This document shows, piece by piece, positions 1-9,224 of a stretch of 64,000 bases of DNA; position 1 is the first letter of the stretch, and the number at the start of each line of letters is the position of its first letter. The stretch covers positions 434,001-498,000 of the forward strand of contig NZ_QLMA01000006.1 of the NCBI RefSeq assembly GCF_003259435.1, in the 5' to 3' direction. The notes under the pieces are model-generated. The model did no database searches. It was not told where the DNA came from and saw only the letters and a program-made list of their open reading frames with translations. The DNA comes from Chitinophaga dinghuensis. Lineage in GTDB: Bacteria > Bacteroidota > Bacteroidia > Chitinophagales > Chitinophagaceae. Position numbers and translations under genes: made by a program.

Positions 1-17
1 TCGTGTCTCCCTAAACA

Positions 18-62
18 AAATAAGAAAGCCGTTTCTACACATTAGAAACGGCTTTCTTATTT
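18..62. terminator. Hairpin terminator downstream of the S10 peptidase gene
   Basis: A perfect 19-bp stem (18-36 with 44-62) encloses a 7-base loop. Its outer part is A-rich on the left and T-rich on the right, so it can act on both strands. It lies 13 bases beyond the stop codon of the minus-strand peptidase gene. Confidence 0.85.
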
Positions 63-75
63 GTATAAACTGCTA

Positions 76-1614
76 TTAGTATTTCGCAGCTGCGCCACCT
101 TTAGGCGTGGATGCTTTAATAAATTCCCGGATATCTTCATTTCCGGTGCTAAGATCATCTTTACGCAGGTACATCATATGCCCGCTACGATAACCCTTCC
201 AGGACAGCCTGTCTTTCAAACGGCCACCTGGGTCCAGCTGCCACATACTGTATTTGGCATTGAAATAATCGCAGGCGCCATCATAGTATCCAGACTGTAT
301 CATCACATGCAGGTAAGGATTCTCGGCCATAGCCTGACGTAGATTCTCTCCTGAATTATCTCCGTTAAAATCCCATGGATGCACAGGACCCAGCATCTGG
401 TATTTAAGATCTGTTTTGAATCCCAGTTCATCTCTTAAATACATATTGATAGCAGGTGTAAATGAATGTAACCAACTCATCAACTCAGGGTTGAAGTCCG
501 GTCTTTCGCCAGCCAACTGACGGTCAATACCACGGTAGCGACTATCCAGTCTTCCCACTGTAAAGCCTTTATCTCTCAGTAATTCTTTCCAGAAGAAGTC
601 CGTAGGCACATCCAGGTTATATTGTAGAATTACCTGTTCGGACAGTCCTGAATACCTGGCCATTTTCGCAGCAATCGCCTTACGCTTGGCATCATCCAGG
701 AAAGCGCCCTGGCTAATAGCCGGGATCAGTTCATTGATAGTAAATGCTTCTACCTCAGGCAGCATAGCTGTCAGGTCTTTCTGTTGTAACTCCGGCGCTA
801 ATGCCTTGTGATACCAGGCAGTAGCTGCGAAGTAAGGAAGACGCAGCGCCGCATTCACAGGGCCACTACGATTGATACCCAATTCAGTGGGCGATACGAG
901 AATAACGCCATTCAGGTACATCCACTGGGCGTTTTGCAGTTCAAGGGCCAGACCTGCTACTCTTGTCGTACCATAACTTTCGCCAATCAGATATTTAGGA
1001 GAGGCCCAACGGCTATTGCGGGAGACAAAAGTATTAATCCATTCCGCCAGATACCTCATGTCGGCATTTACGCCAAAGAACTTTTCCCGGGGCGTATCTT
1101 TTGATACTATGCGGGAGAAGCCCGTGTTTACTGGGTCTACATATAATATATCTGCTACATCCAGGATCGACTGATTGTTTTCGTGTATGCCATAGGGTTG
1201 TACCGGATAACCTTCTTCATCTATATTCAGCAACCTGGGGCCAGTATAGGCTATCTGCATCCATACGGAGGCAGAGCCAGGACCGCCATTAAAGGAAATC
1301 ACCAAAGGACGTGTGCCTCTGTCTTTTACATCCGTTCTTTCATAATAGTTGAAGAAGATTCCTGCCAGCGCTTTACCATTCTCATCCCATACCGGTTGTG
1401 TTCCGGAGGTTACCTTATAGGAGATTTTCTGTCCTTTAATCGTGACCTCATGCTGACTAGTGATAGTGGTATCAGGGTTGAGGGTCACTGATGGTTTGGC
1501 GGATTCTCCGGCCACTGGAGCGGGTTTGTTGGCTTTCTGCTGCGCCATCACTGTAGTGGCGCTGATACCGCTGATCAGCAGTGGGATCAGCAGGTGCTTT
1601 TTAAGTGGGTTCAT
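76..1614 (-). CDS. Secreted serine carboxypeptidase, peptidase family S10
   Basis: A peptidase expected to remove C-terminal residues from peptides outside the cytoplasm. I chose the ATG at 1614, which gives a signal peptide (MNPLKKHLLIPLLISG, then a cleavage region near MAQQ); an ATG 18 codons upstream would put polar residues before it. On the 512-residue form the oxyanion motif NGGPGSAS lies at about 109-116, the nucleophile Ser213 in GESYGTT, the acid Asp449 in ACDYFNA and His479 in SGHMMY, so the S10 triad is complete. Length fits the family. It is monocistronic between a terminator and an oppositely regulated AraC gene. Substrate specificity cannot be read from the sequence. Confidence 0.93.
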   Translation of the reverse strand: MNPLKKHLLIPLLISGISATTVMAQQKANKPAPVAGESAKPSVTLNPDTTITSQHEVTIKGQKISYKVTSGTQPVWDENGKALAGIFFNYYERTDVKDRGTRPLVISFNGGPGSASVWMQIAYTGPRLLNIDEEGYPVQPYGIHENNQSILDVADILYVDPVNTGFSRIVSKDTPREKFFGVNADMRYLAEWINTFVSRNSRWASPKYLIGESYGTTRVAGLALELQNAQWMYLNGVILVSPTELGINRSGPVNAALRLPYFAATAWYHKALAPELQQKDLTAMLPEVEAFTINELIPAISQGAFLDDAKRKAIAAKMARYSGLSEQVILQYNLDVPTDFFWKELLRDKGFTVGRLDSRYRGIDRQLAGERPDFNPELMSWLHSFTPAINMYLRDELGFKTDLKYQMLGPVHPWDFNGDNSGENLRQAMAENPYLHVMIQSGYYDGACDYFNAKYSMWQLDPGGRLKDRLSWKGYRSGHMMYLRKDDLSTGNEDIREFIKASTPKGGAAAKY

Positions 1615-1694
1615 GTGATTTAGATCTTGATTGTACGGTAAGATTGCACAAATAGATCTTAAATACAAGCGCTTTTCTCTGAGCGGAAAAATGG

Positions 1695-2513
1695 CTATTC
1701 CTCCGGCGGAATACTTTTACTCAAATGCTGATAATCAGAAGGACGCTTACCTGTTAATTTGAAGAAAGTATTACTAAAGGCGGAAACACTGTTATAGCCC
1801 GTATCCCAGGCAATTTCACTGATTGTTTTATCTGTTTCAATAAGATAACCCATTGCCCGCGACATACGGGCCAGTTTAAGATACTGGAAAAAGGAAATAT
1901 CCATGTTGGAACGGAACATTCTCGTAAGGGTACGCTCGCTGGTATTAAACTGATGGCATACACTCTCCATAGACAATGGCTCGGCGAGGTTTTCCTGGAT
2001 ATACTTCAGAATGGGCCGCATACGCGGATGATCACTGGTCGGTAAGGTAATGGGGAGCGGACTGGTACTGATATCCGGCAATATATTCTTCATAGCCTGA
2101 ATAAATGCATAGGGGCGGGAGCCCGGCAGCACATTACCTTCCCACTTGGCCGTATAGAGGAGCATTTCCAGCAGGAGATTAGTCACCGGGTAAATGCCGG
2201 TAGTACTGTAGAATGGATGCTGCTTGTCTTCCCTCTCTGAATAAAAATATATTGTACGCACATAATTCGCAGGATACCGGTGTGCAAAATAATGTTCTAC
2301 CCCCGCAGGTACCCACATATAATGCCTGGCCGGAAGGAAATAGGTCTTCTCCCTCGTGTATAAAAAAGCCGCACCTCCTTCAACATACGTCAGTTGTCCT
2401 TTGTTATGCTTATGAAAAGGAAAGTGGTGTTCGGTTTTCCAGTGCCATATGTAGGCCGACTGAGGTAATTCATCTGCGTCGGCGAGAATCTGGTCGTAGT
2501 TAATATTTTCCAT
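1695..2513 (-). CDS. AraC family transcriptional regulator
   Basis: A 272-residue DNA-binding regulator. Residues about 20-80 form a cupin-like ligand domain with a His-rich strand (HHFPFHKHNKGQL) and VPAGVEHYF. Residues about 170-265 hold the double helix-turn-helix, with the typical ending ISEIAWDTGYNSVSAF followed by F-x-K-x-T-G-x-x-P-S-D-Y. It is divergent from the TolC/HlyD/MFS export operon starting at 2600, with under 90 bases between the start codons. It is therefore the likely local regulator of that exporter (inference). The inducer is unknown. Confidence 0.92.
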   Translation of the reverse strand: MENINYDQILADADELPQSAYIWHWKTEHHFPFHKHNKGQLTYVEGGAAFLYTREKTYFLPARHYMWVPAGVEHYFAHRYPANYVRTIYFYSEREDKQHPFYSTTGIYPVTNLLLEMLLYTAKWEGNVLPGSRPYAFIQAMKNILPDISTSPLPITLPTSDHPRMRPILKYIQENLAEPLSMESVCHQFNTSERTLTRMFRSNMDISFFQYLKLARMSRAMGYLIETDKTISEIAWDTGYNSVSAFSNTFFKLTGKRPSDYQHLSKSIPPEE

Positions 2514-2599
2514 TTGGCCGGTTCTAACAATTTTATGGCAATTTATAGAAAAAATAATTACTCAACTGAATGGAACTTTGCAGCTTCATCGTCACAAGT

Positions 2600-3937
2600 A
2601 TGTCTACATTTAGTAATAAGATGCTGGCGGGAGTGTTGCTAATAGCACTTTCGGGCAGCATGAAGGCCTTTAGCCAGGACCCTGAACAGCAAAACACCCT
2701 GACCCTTACAGAAGTTTGGAAAAGAACCGCAGCATACAATAAACAGTTGCAGATGCAGCAACTGAAAGTAGAAAGCGCTGATGAACGCGTTAAAACGGCC
2801 AAATCAGAAAAGTTACCGGAAGTGAGTGCCAATGGCATGTATGGCCGGTTCTCCAATTTTGCTTTGTTTGAAGACGGCCTCCTAAAGGCGCCAACACAGA
2901 TCCCCATCGAAAAGAAAGGGACTTATAAAGTCAGTGGTGAAGCATATTTCAACCTGTATAATGGCGGTAAGCTGAATCGTGAAATCACCGCAGCTACCAC
3001 TGAATCAGAGCTGGCAACAGAACAAAAACATCTGACTGAATCTGAAATCAGGTTCAAGGCAGCGGCCTATTATCTCGATATCTACCGCAATGAGCAGTAT
3101 GAAAGCGTCATGTTGCAGGATATCGCGGAACGGGAAAAAGAATTGGAAGAGATACGTCACCTGTTACAGAATGGCGTTGTCCTGAAAAGTGATGTGCTAA
3201 GGGCGGAATTAAAACTCTCCAAGCAGAAAATGACCCTGCTGGAAATACGCAATAGCCTGAAGATAGCCACACAGCGACTCAACATCATGATGGGAACGCC
3301 GGATACGGCTATTATTCACGTGGCTGCAGATTCGCTGGATCAGGTCTCACAGCAACGTACCTACGAAGATTTTCTACAGGATGCCTATACGCATTCCTTT
3401 GAGTTTAAAATTTCAGAGAAAGAAACAAAGCTTAGCGAGCTAAAACTTCAACAGGTAAAAGCAAATATCCTTCCCAAGGTGGGGCTGTTTGCGGAGTACA
3501 ATTATTCCTTCCCACAGATCCTCATGTATCCGTATTCCTTTAATCCATACGGACTGGGAATGGCCGGCGTAAAGGCTTCGCTACCCATCTCCCAATTGTA
3601 TCTGAATAAACACAGAAAGGCGGAAGCTAAGATAAACCTCATGCGTCAGGAGATTGAACACTCGGATACGCAAGACCGGGTGCGGGAAGATGTGAGATCT
3701 GCTTATTTGCGCTATACTGAGGCAATTACACGTATACAAGTCGCCAAAGAGAATATAGCACAGGCCCAGGAGAATTTCCGGATCGTCAATAACACCTACT
3801 TCAATCAACTGTCGCTGTTAACAGACCTGCTGGATGCAGAAACACAATTACTGCAATCCCGCTTTGATCTTACAACCGCGCAGGTAACGGCTCAACTGCA
3901 ATACTATCAATTATTGAAAGCAACAGGCAACCTATAA
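2600..3937 (+). CDS. TolC-family outer-membrane efflux channel
   Basis: Outer-membrane factor of a tripartite exporter. The ATG at 2600 gives a clear signal peptide (MSTFSNKMLAGVLLIALSGS, ending AFSQ); an in-frame ATG at 2570 would add ten residues without improving it. The mature part has two long helical segments with heptad-like stretches (about 60-160 and 270-430) typical of the TolC alpha-barrel duplication, and ends in the usual L-x-x-Y-x-x-L-K-A-T-G. It is the first gene of an operon: the HlyD gene starts 4 bases after its stop. It is paired here with an MFS pump, as in EmrAB-TolC, rather than with an RND pump. The substrate is unknown. Confidence 0.9.
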   Translation: MSTFSNKMLAGVLLIALSGSMKAFSQDPEQQNTLTLTEVWKRTAAYNKQLQMQQLKVESADERVKTAKSEKLPEVSANGMYGRFSNFALFEDGLLKAPTQIPIEKKGTYKVSGEAYFNLYNGGKLNREITAATTESELATEQKHLTESEIRFKAAAYYLDIYRNEQYESVMLQDIAEREKELEEIRHLLQNGVVLKSDVLRAELKLSKQKMTLLEIRNSLKIATQRLNIMMGTPDTAIIHVAADSLDQVSQQRTYEDFLQDAYTHSFEFKISEKETKLSELKLQQVKANILPKVGLFAEYNYSFPQILMYPYSFNPYGLGMAGVKASLPISQLYLNKHRKAEAKINLMRQEIEHSDTQDRVREDVRSAYLRYTEAITRIQVAKENIAQAQENFRIVNNTYFNQLSLLTDLLDAETQLLQSRFDLTTAQVTAQLQYYQLLKATGNL

Positions 3938-3941
3938 TTTT

Positions 3942-5018
3942 ATGAACAAAGGAACAAACACAAATACTAACACCAACAGAACGGACAGAATAATTTCCAG
4001 AGTAACGACTATAGTCGCCTCTATAGTAGTGATATGTCTGGCTATCTGGGGCATCCGAACGCTGATTCGCCAGGCCAGATTTGAAGAAACGAATGACGCG
4101 CAGGTAGATGAATACATTAACCCTGTGGTTGCCAAGGTGACCGGTTATATTGAAGAAATCCGGTACGATGAAAACCAGGACGTAAAGAAAGGAGATACGC
4201 TGGTGGTCATTGACAACAGCGAATATGCGGCTGCTCAACAGGAAGCGGAAGCTGCATTAATGAACGCTAAAGCACAAATTGCTGTTATTCAAAGTAATGT
4301 AAAGACCACCGATCAATCCTCTAAAGTATATCAATCTCAAATTGCAGCGGCCAAAGCGAAACTTACTAATCAGGAACAAGAATATGACCGCTACAAAAAA
4401 CTCTACGACGTAGAATCAGCCACCAAACAGCAACTGGACAGAGTAACCGCCGCCTTGGACGTAGCCCGTTCAGATTATAAGACGGCCATCAGTTCCTACG
4501 AAGCTTCCTTATCCCGTATAGAAGATGCGAAAGTGCAACTGAAAGCGCTGGACGCGGAAATCAAAAGGAGAGAGGCCGTCGTGACAAGAAATGATCTCAC
4601 CGTGTCCTATACGGTTATACTGGCTCCATACGATGGTAAAATGGGTCGCCGTACCATTCAGCCAAAACAGTTGGTACAAGCAGGGCAGACGCTGGCCTTT
4701 ATTGTTGACCGCGAAGCCGGAAAATGGGTGATTGCGAATTATAAAGAAACCCAGATTCGCCATATGAAGATAGGCGAGAAGGCGAAAATTGTAGTGGATG
4801 CTTATCCCGGAAAAAGCTTTACGGGCGTGATTGAATCCTTGTCGGGAGCCACTGGCAGCCGGTTTTCACTGCTGCCTCCCGATAATGCCACTGGTAACTT
4901 TGTAAAAATAGCCCAACGTATTCCTGTTCGTATACGCCTGGAAGGTAATAGTGAAGAACTGAGAGAGCTTTCTGCCGGAATGAGCGCTGTTGTTGCTGTG
5001 AAAAAAGAAAGGAACTGA
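3942..5018 (+). CDS. HlyD/EmrA-family membrane-fusion protein
   Basis: Periplasmic adaptor linking an inner-membrane pump to TolC. Polar Asn/Thr-rich residues 1-15 precede one transmembrane helix (about 17-40). A lipoyl-like half motif follows (VVAKVTGYIEEIRYDENQ, about 60-80), then an alpha-helical hairpin rich in Ala, Lys and Gln (about 95-205), the second lipoyl half (YDGKMGRRTIQPKQLVQAGQ) and a beta-barrel domain. At 358 residues it matches EmrA-type adaptors. Gaps are 4 bases to the TolC gene and 5 bases to the MFS gene, so the three are almost certainly cotranscribed and work together. Confidence 0.93.
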   Translation: MNKGTNTNTNTNRTDRIISRVTTIVASIVVICLAIWGIRTLIRQARFEETNDAQVDEYINPVVAKVTGYIEEIRYDENQDVKKGDTLVVIDNSEYAAAQQEAEAALMNAKAQIAVIQSNVKTTDQSSKVYQSQIAAAKAKLTNQEQEYDRYKKLYDVESATKQQLDRVTAALDVARSDYKTAISSYEASLSRIEDAKVQLKALDAEIKRREAVVTRNDLTVSYTVILAPYDGKMGRRTIQPKQLVQAGQTLAFIVDREAGKWVIANYKETQIRHMKIGEKAKIVVDAYPGKSFTGVIESLSGATGSRFSLLPPDNATGNFVKIAQRIPVRIRLEGNSEELRELSAGMSAVVAVKKERN

Positions 5019-5023
5019 TTGTT

Positions 5024-6616
5024 ATGTCTACAGATGCAAATTTCAGATCCTGGGCGCCGGAATGGTTGATCCGACTCACTATCATCCTGGTGATGTTGCC
5101 AACTGTTATGCTGTTTGCCTTAGCTACAGCTAACGTGAACGCAGCTACGGGGTTTTATGGGGTGGAGCCGCAGGACATCCAGTTCTCCATGCTCGTGTAT
5201 TATTCAGCCCTGGCGGCTTTTACGCCATTGGAAAGACGTTTTTTCAGTCGAATCTCCACTAAGGAGTATTTCCTGATATGTATAGTGTTACAGGTAATTG
5301 TGACCTATTGCATTTATAATACCCGCGAACTCTCTATCTTATTTATATGCCGATTTCTACAGGGGATACTGAACTGTGGCGTTACCAGTATCTGTCTGAC
5401 CCTGTTGTTTTCCCGGCTTAAGTCTGAGCATTCCCGAGAAATCGGTTATGCTTTTTTTTATGCACTGATACTTTGTGCTTCTTCTTTTACCTCATTAGTT
5501 ACCGCCCCGATCATTGATGATTATGAATACAATGTGCTGTACAAGGTAATGATCTACGTATTTGTACCAGGCGCGGTATTACTATTGTTACTGATGAACC
5601 GGATCCATCTGGTCAGGAGAGTACCTCTTTACCAGTTGGATTGGGGCAGCTTTGTCCTCTATGCGCCATTCCTGGTATGTCTGGGTTATGTGCTCATCTA
5701 TGGACAGCAATATTACTGGCTTCAGGACCCTGCCATCGTATGGAGTATCATAGCGGTGGTAGGCCTGGGCTTTGTATTTGTAGTGAGACAACTGACTCGC
5801 AAACGGCCCATGATACACATGCAAGTGTTCCGATATAAGGGTTTTGTTTTTGGACTAGTCTTAATAGGACTGTTGTACCTTATCCGTGGGGCATTTAATG
5901 TGACCACCACCTATTTCTCTACTGTGTTGGGTATGGATCCGCAACATATTTATGAACTCTTCATTTACAATATCCTGGGGATAGCCATTGGAACTGTAAT
6001 TGCGGCGCGACTGGTCATCCGGCAGCGACCAACACAGTTTATCTGGCTCGTGGGATTCTTTCTGTTATTTGTATTTCATGCCTGGATGTATTTCCATTTT
6101 GCATCAGAAGCAGATCAGCAGACGTTTATTTTCCCATTACTGATACAAGGAGCAGGAGCGGGGTTGCTTATGACGCCCATTATTCTCTTTACCATTTCAT
6201 CGGTGCCTTTTGAGCTGAGCCAGTCGGCCGCTGCGATTGGCGTATTCGTTCGTTTTGCGTTCTTCAGTGCCAGCACAGCCACGATTAATTACTTCAGTCT
6301 GTTCTATGCGAAGATTCATGCTACCCGGATGAGTGATCATATCACTGCCGTAGATGATGAGTTACCGGTGAGACTACATACCTACCAGTCGGCATTGCAG
6401 GCTAGGGGCTTACCGCCGGATCTGGCTGCGAGGGCCTCCACCGGCTTGTTGAGTCGCGCAGTACAGAAACAGTCATTCCTCCAGTATGCGATGGATTATT
6501 ATGCGTTGGTAGCTATTTTGATCGGGGTAATCATGTTGGTGATTATCATGGCGCCTTTCATCAATCGTACAATCATTAACGTTAGAGCGAAGCAACCTGC
6601 AGCGGCTACTTTCTAG
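5024..6616 (+). CDS. MFS drug exporter, DHA2/EmrB-like
   Basis: Inner-membrane proton-driven exporter of 530 residues with about 14 predicted transmembrane helices, the size and count of the DHA2 (EmrB) family. It starts 5 bases after the adaptor gene and completes a TolC-HlyD-MFS set. The usual motif A is not obvious, so assignment rests on the helix pattern, the length and the operon. Its last 11 bases overlap the convergent SUKH-like gene at 6606. Substrates are unknown; hydrophobic toxic compounds would be usual for the family. Confidence 0.87.
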   Translation: MSTDANFRSWAPEWLIRLTIILVMLPTVMLFALATANVNAATGFYGVEPQDIQFSMLVYYSALAAFTPLERRFFSRISTKEYFLICIVLQVIVTYCIYNTRELSILFICRFLQGILNCGVTSICLTLLFSRLKSEHSREIGYAFFYALILCASSFTSLVTAPIIDDYEYNVLYKVMIYVFVPGAVLLLLLMNRIHLVRRVPLYQLDWGSFVLYAPFLVCLGYVLIYGQQYYWLQDPAIVWSIIAVVGLGFVFVVRQLTRKRPMIHMQVFRYKGFVFGLVLIGLLYLIRGAFNVTTTYFSTVLGMDPQHIYELFIYNILGIAIGTVIAARLVIRQRPTQFIWLVGFFLLFVFHAWMYFHFASEADQQTFIFPLLIQGAGAGLLMTPIILFTISSVPFELSQSAAAIGVFVRFAFFSASTATINYFSLFYAKIHATRMSDHITAVDDELPVRLHTYQSALQARGLPPDLAARASTGLLSRAVQKQSFLQYAMDYYALVAILIGVIMLVIIMAPFINRTIINVRAKQPAAATF

Positions 6617-7229
6617 GCCACCATTGCTGGAAACTCAGGTAGCCTTTGTTTGCAGCTGTTAGTGTATTCATCGCCGTTATTAGCTGTTGTTTTTGTAACA
6701 GATATTCTTTTAATGAAATAGTTTTTAAAGCCCTGGATTGTTCCAGGGTTTTTTGTTGTAGCTGCATCTCCTGTAATGCAGCGTACCAGGCGGCGTCAGG
6801 AGTAAGGGAGTATTCCTGCAAGGCCATACTTCTTCTTACGGTATAAGGACTTGGCGCTGAGATGTCTTCCTCATGACTACTAAAGTTTTTCTGCTGCCAC
6901 TCCTCCAATGACCATGCCATCACGGCGGCATCATCAGGCGTCAAAGCACCTAGTTCCACCAGGTAGATATTGGAAGTACTGTTGTTTATAAGAAGTCCAA
7001 AATCGCCGCTGTCGGACCCAATTAGCAGATAGCCCGGCATATATTGTTGGATCTCGTAGGCGATATTCAATTCGGTTAACTCTTCCAGGCCGTAAAGCAC
7101 TGTGGTATTGTTATAATAGCGACTGGTACGCAGATCCTGACTTTGGAGGAAATCGGCGTACCAAAGAGGAATGGGAGTGGAGAGTGAGCTGGCGGTCTCT
7201 CTAATAAGTATCTCAAAATCTTCATTCAT
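6606..7229 (-). CDS. SUKH (SMI1/KNR4)-like protein
   Basis: A 207-residue cytoplasmic protein. Residues about 20-115 look like a SUKH fold: IPLWYADFLQSQ, then YGLEELTEL, then PGYLLIGSDSGDFGLLIN. The pattern of a Gly-rich, acidic turn after PG is typical of SMI1/KNR4 proteins, many of which are immunity proteins against toxins. The C-terminal half (about 130-207) is helical and Gln-rich. The start lies 27 bases after the HNH nuclease stop on the same strand, so it may be the last gene of the Septu-like operon. Its role there is unknown; it could be an immunity or scaffold protein, or simply a neighbour. The 3' end overlaps the convergent MFS gene by 11 bases. Confidence 0.75.
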   Translation of the reverse strand: MNEDFEILIRETASSLSTPIPLWYADFLQSQDLRTSRYYNNTTVLYGLEELTELNIAYEIQQYMPGYLLIGSDSGDFGLLINNSTSNIYLVELGALTPDDAAVMAWSLEEWQQKNFSSHEEDISAPSPYTVRRSMALQEYSLTPDAAWYAALQEMQLQQKTLEQSRALKTISLKEYLLQKQQLITAMNTLTAANKGYLSFQQWWPRK

Positions 7230-7256
7230 TGCAATGGTACTAAAGCAGGTGGATGA

Positions 7257-7889
7257 CTAAGTGAATATTAATAGCTTCTTCATTTTCTTCATTATCAATT
7301 TCCGCTTCCGCTCATCTTTTTCGTTTAGGAAAGCAGTGCTGAGAATTGTCATCTCTGCAAAATCCGTTTCATCATCAACATAACGCAGCTTATGCAGTTT
7401 TCGGTTCAGTTTGCAGATCTGAATTGTATGAGCACCTTTATCTGTAATATCCAGATAATAGCCATTCACTTCGTAAATATGATCATCGAAACAGTCAAAA
7501 TGGGGATGGACAATTTTAAAAGCATTGCCGGTCTTGGGATATCTGGCTAAGTTGTCTTTAACCGTGACTGGCTTATCTTTTTTTATGCCATTACAGTCTG
7601 CGCAAGCAACACAAAGATTCCGGCTTTCCGTAATGAAGTTTGGATGTGAGGATTTGGGTACCACATGTTCTACCTGGCAATTAGCTGCAGCACTTAAAGA
7701 CAGGTCGTTCATACAGTAGGCACATTTTCCCTTCTGTTGCTGACGGTAAAACTCTCTTATGTCCGATCTAATGTCTGCAATATCCTCATCTGACCATTGT
7801 AAATGATTGGTGTTGTCTTTAGGGAACTTGGCTTTTAAGCGATCCTCAAAGTCTTTTGAATAGATATACGCGTTCTTAATATCAGGCAT
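7257..7889 (-). CDS. ptuB: HNH endonuclease, PtuB-like component of a Septu-type defence system
   Basis: A 210-residue nuclease. The HNH core carries C56-A-Y-C59, then V-E74-H75-V-V-P-K-S, then N91-L-C93-V-A-C96-A-D-C99-N, followed by KKDKP. This is the zinc-stabilised beta-beta-alpha-metal fold with the catalytic His at 75. The C-terminus is strongly basic (KRKLIMKKMKKLL). It follows the ATPase gene with an 8-base overlap (7882-7889), which implies coupled translation. In Septu the HNH protein PtuB is the DNA-cutting effector controlled by the ATPase PtuA (established knowledge). Assignment to Septu here is by architecture and gene order, not by homology search. No reverse transcriptase is near, so it is not the retron-linked version. 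Confidence 0.85.
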   Translation of the reverse strand: MPDIKNAYIYSKDFEDRLKAKFPKDNTNHLQWSDEDIADIRSDIREFYRQQQKGKCAYCMNDLSLSAAANCQVEHVVPKSSHPNFITESRNLCVACADCNGIKKDKPVTVKDNLARYPKTGNAFKIVHPHFDCFDDHIYEVNGYYLDITDKGAHTIQICKLNRKLHKLRYVDDETDFAEMTILSTAFLNEKDERKRKLIMKKMKKLLIFT

Positions 7890-9186
7890 ATCTTTTATGT
7901 AGGCTTAAAATGACAGTAATAAGTTCTTTCACTGGGTCAGCGTCTTCCAGTAATTTATGGGATGATTTCAATACTTGGTAGTTGGCAAGATCTTCTTCAT
8001 CAAACTGTTTATGCTTTCCAACCTTCACAAATAAATTAAAGGCCAAACGACTGAGGTATTCATTTTTAAATCCTGGTGATTTGAAAACCTGTGCTAACTG
8101 AAAGTCCACAGAGTTGTTGATTAATTCGGCGGCATCAGTAATACTGGCCGTATCCATGGAAACGACATAGCAGTTTTCGCTTTCCAGTTTGGCGATTATC
8201 TGAGGGGAGTGGGTGGCAATGATAAAATGACAGCCAGTGAATTTCTTAAAAGTACTTAAGAGCATTTGAATGTACTTTTGCTGCCATTCAGGGTGTAGGC
8301 ACACTTCCGGTTCGTCAATAAAGATCACTGAGTTATTGGTGATATGACTAGCTATACCCAGGACACTTAATATTACGCTTTGTTCTCCAGAAGAAGAATC
8401 TTTGATAGAGAACAAAGTGTTTTGACCATTCTTTACCAACGCTACATCCTTTAACGTCAGAATACCAACCTTCATTAAGGTAATAATCTGTTCACTATTA
8501 AAAACAGTTTTGCGATTATAAGCATTGATCCCCATTTCATTTATGTCTAGAAAAATATTCATTGATTGGGTCCGTGCTTTTTCTTTGCCATAAATAGTGC
8601 GTAATGCCTCAACTATTAAATCACTTCTCTGACGGTCATTGAATAACATAGGAGGATAAACACCTTCTTCTATAATGGATTCGATTAATGCCCGAGAAAT
8701 GTTACATTGTAGTTTTACAACTATTTCGTTTTTGAAGTCTAGATAGGACAATACTTCCGATAAATTACTCCACTGTGCGTTATCTCGTTGGATACTGTCT
8801 ATTAGATCCGAAATAATTTTGGCCATATAGGAGAGTCCTAGATTTTGACCATTCCCATCCCTTAAGCCTAAATAACGGTATTTGCCACGAGTTAGATTCT
8901 TATATCTGGATACAATTGGGAATTTATCAAAAGGGCTGGATGAAACAGCAATTACATTATCTAGATTTTCAGCAACCAAAAACGGCAAAGTAATATTATC
9001 AATAAGAATGGCTTTATCCTCCTCACTATATTCAGGCGCGAGTCTATTAACCAATGCACTAAGCAAAGTACTTTTTCCAGTACCATTCTTACCGACCAAT
9101 ACGGTAAATGCATTATGCGGCTCCTGGTAACTGGCAGTATTTATAAATCTGTATTCTTTATTACGAAAGACAAGACTCCGTATCAT
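7882..9186 (-). CDS. ptuA: ABC-type AAA ATPase, PtuA-like component of a Septu-type defence system
   Basis: A 434-residue soluble ATPase with all the ABC/SMC-type signatures: Walker A VGKNGTGKST (31-40), signature SSGEQS (265-270), Walker B IFIDEPE (288-294), the D-loop region CLHPEWQ and the switch His326 in ATHSPQI. The region 45-260 between Walker A and the signature is a helical insert. No TOPRIM nuclease motif follows His326, which argues against an OLD/Gabija nuclease. It is upstream of and overlaps the HNH gene, the PtuA-PtuB order. The DNA is AT-rich: three 60-base blocks from 8521, 8701 and 8941 contain 58 G+C of 180, against 57 of 120 in blocks at 22501 and 31441. That fits acquisition by transfer. 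Confidence 0.88.
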   Translation of the reverse strand: MIRSLVFRNKEYRFINTASYQEPHNAFTVLVGKNGTGKSTLLSALVNRLAPEYSEEDKAILIDNITLPFLVAENLDNVIAVSSSPFDKFPIVSRYKNLTRGKYRYLGLRDGNGQNLGLSYMAKIISDLIDSIQRDNAQWSNLSEVLSYLDFKNEIVVKLQCNISRALIESIIEEGVYPPMLFNDRQRSDLIVEALRTIYGKEKARTQSMNIFLDINEMGINAYNRKTVFNSEQIITLMKVGILTLKDVALVKNGQNTLFSIKDSSSGEQSVILSVLGIASHITNNSVIFIDEPEVCLHPEWQQKYIQMLLSTFKKFTGCHFIIATHSPQIIAKLESENCYVVSMDTASITDAAELINNSVDFQLAQVFKSPGFKNEYLSRLAFNLFVKVGKHKQFDEEDLANYQVLKSSHKLLEDADPVKELITVILSLHKRYA

Positions 9187-9224
9187 AGGATAGTATAATT
9201 CTTCAGGCTAAAGGGAAATCGTTA

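Noticed and set aside
7882..9186. Gabija/OLD-family nuclease
   Set aside because: No TOPRIM motif follows the switch His326, and no UvrD-like helicase gene adjoins.
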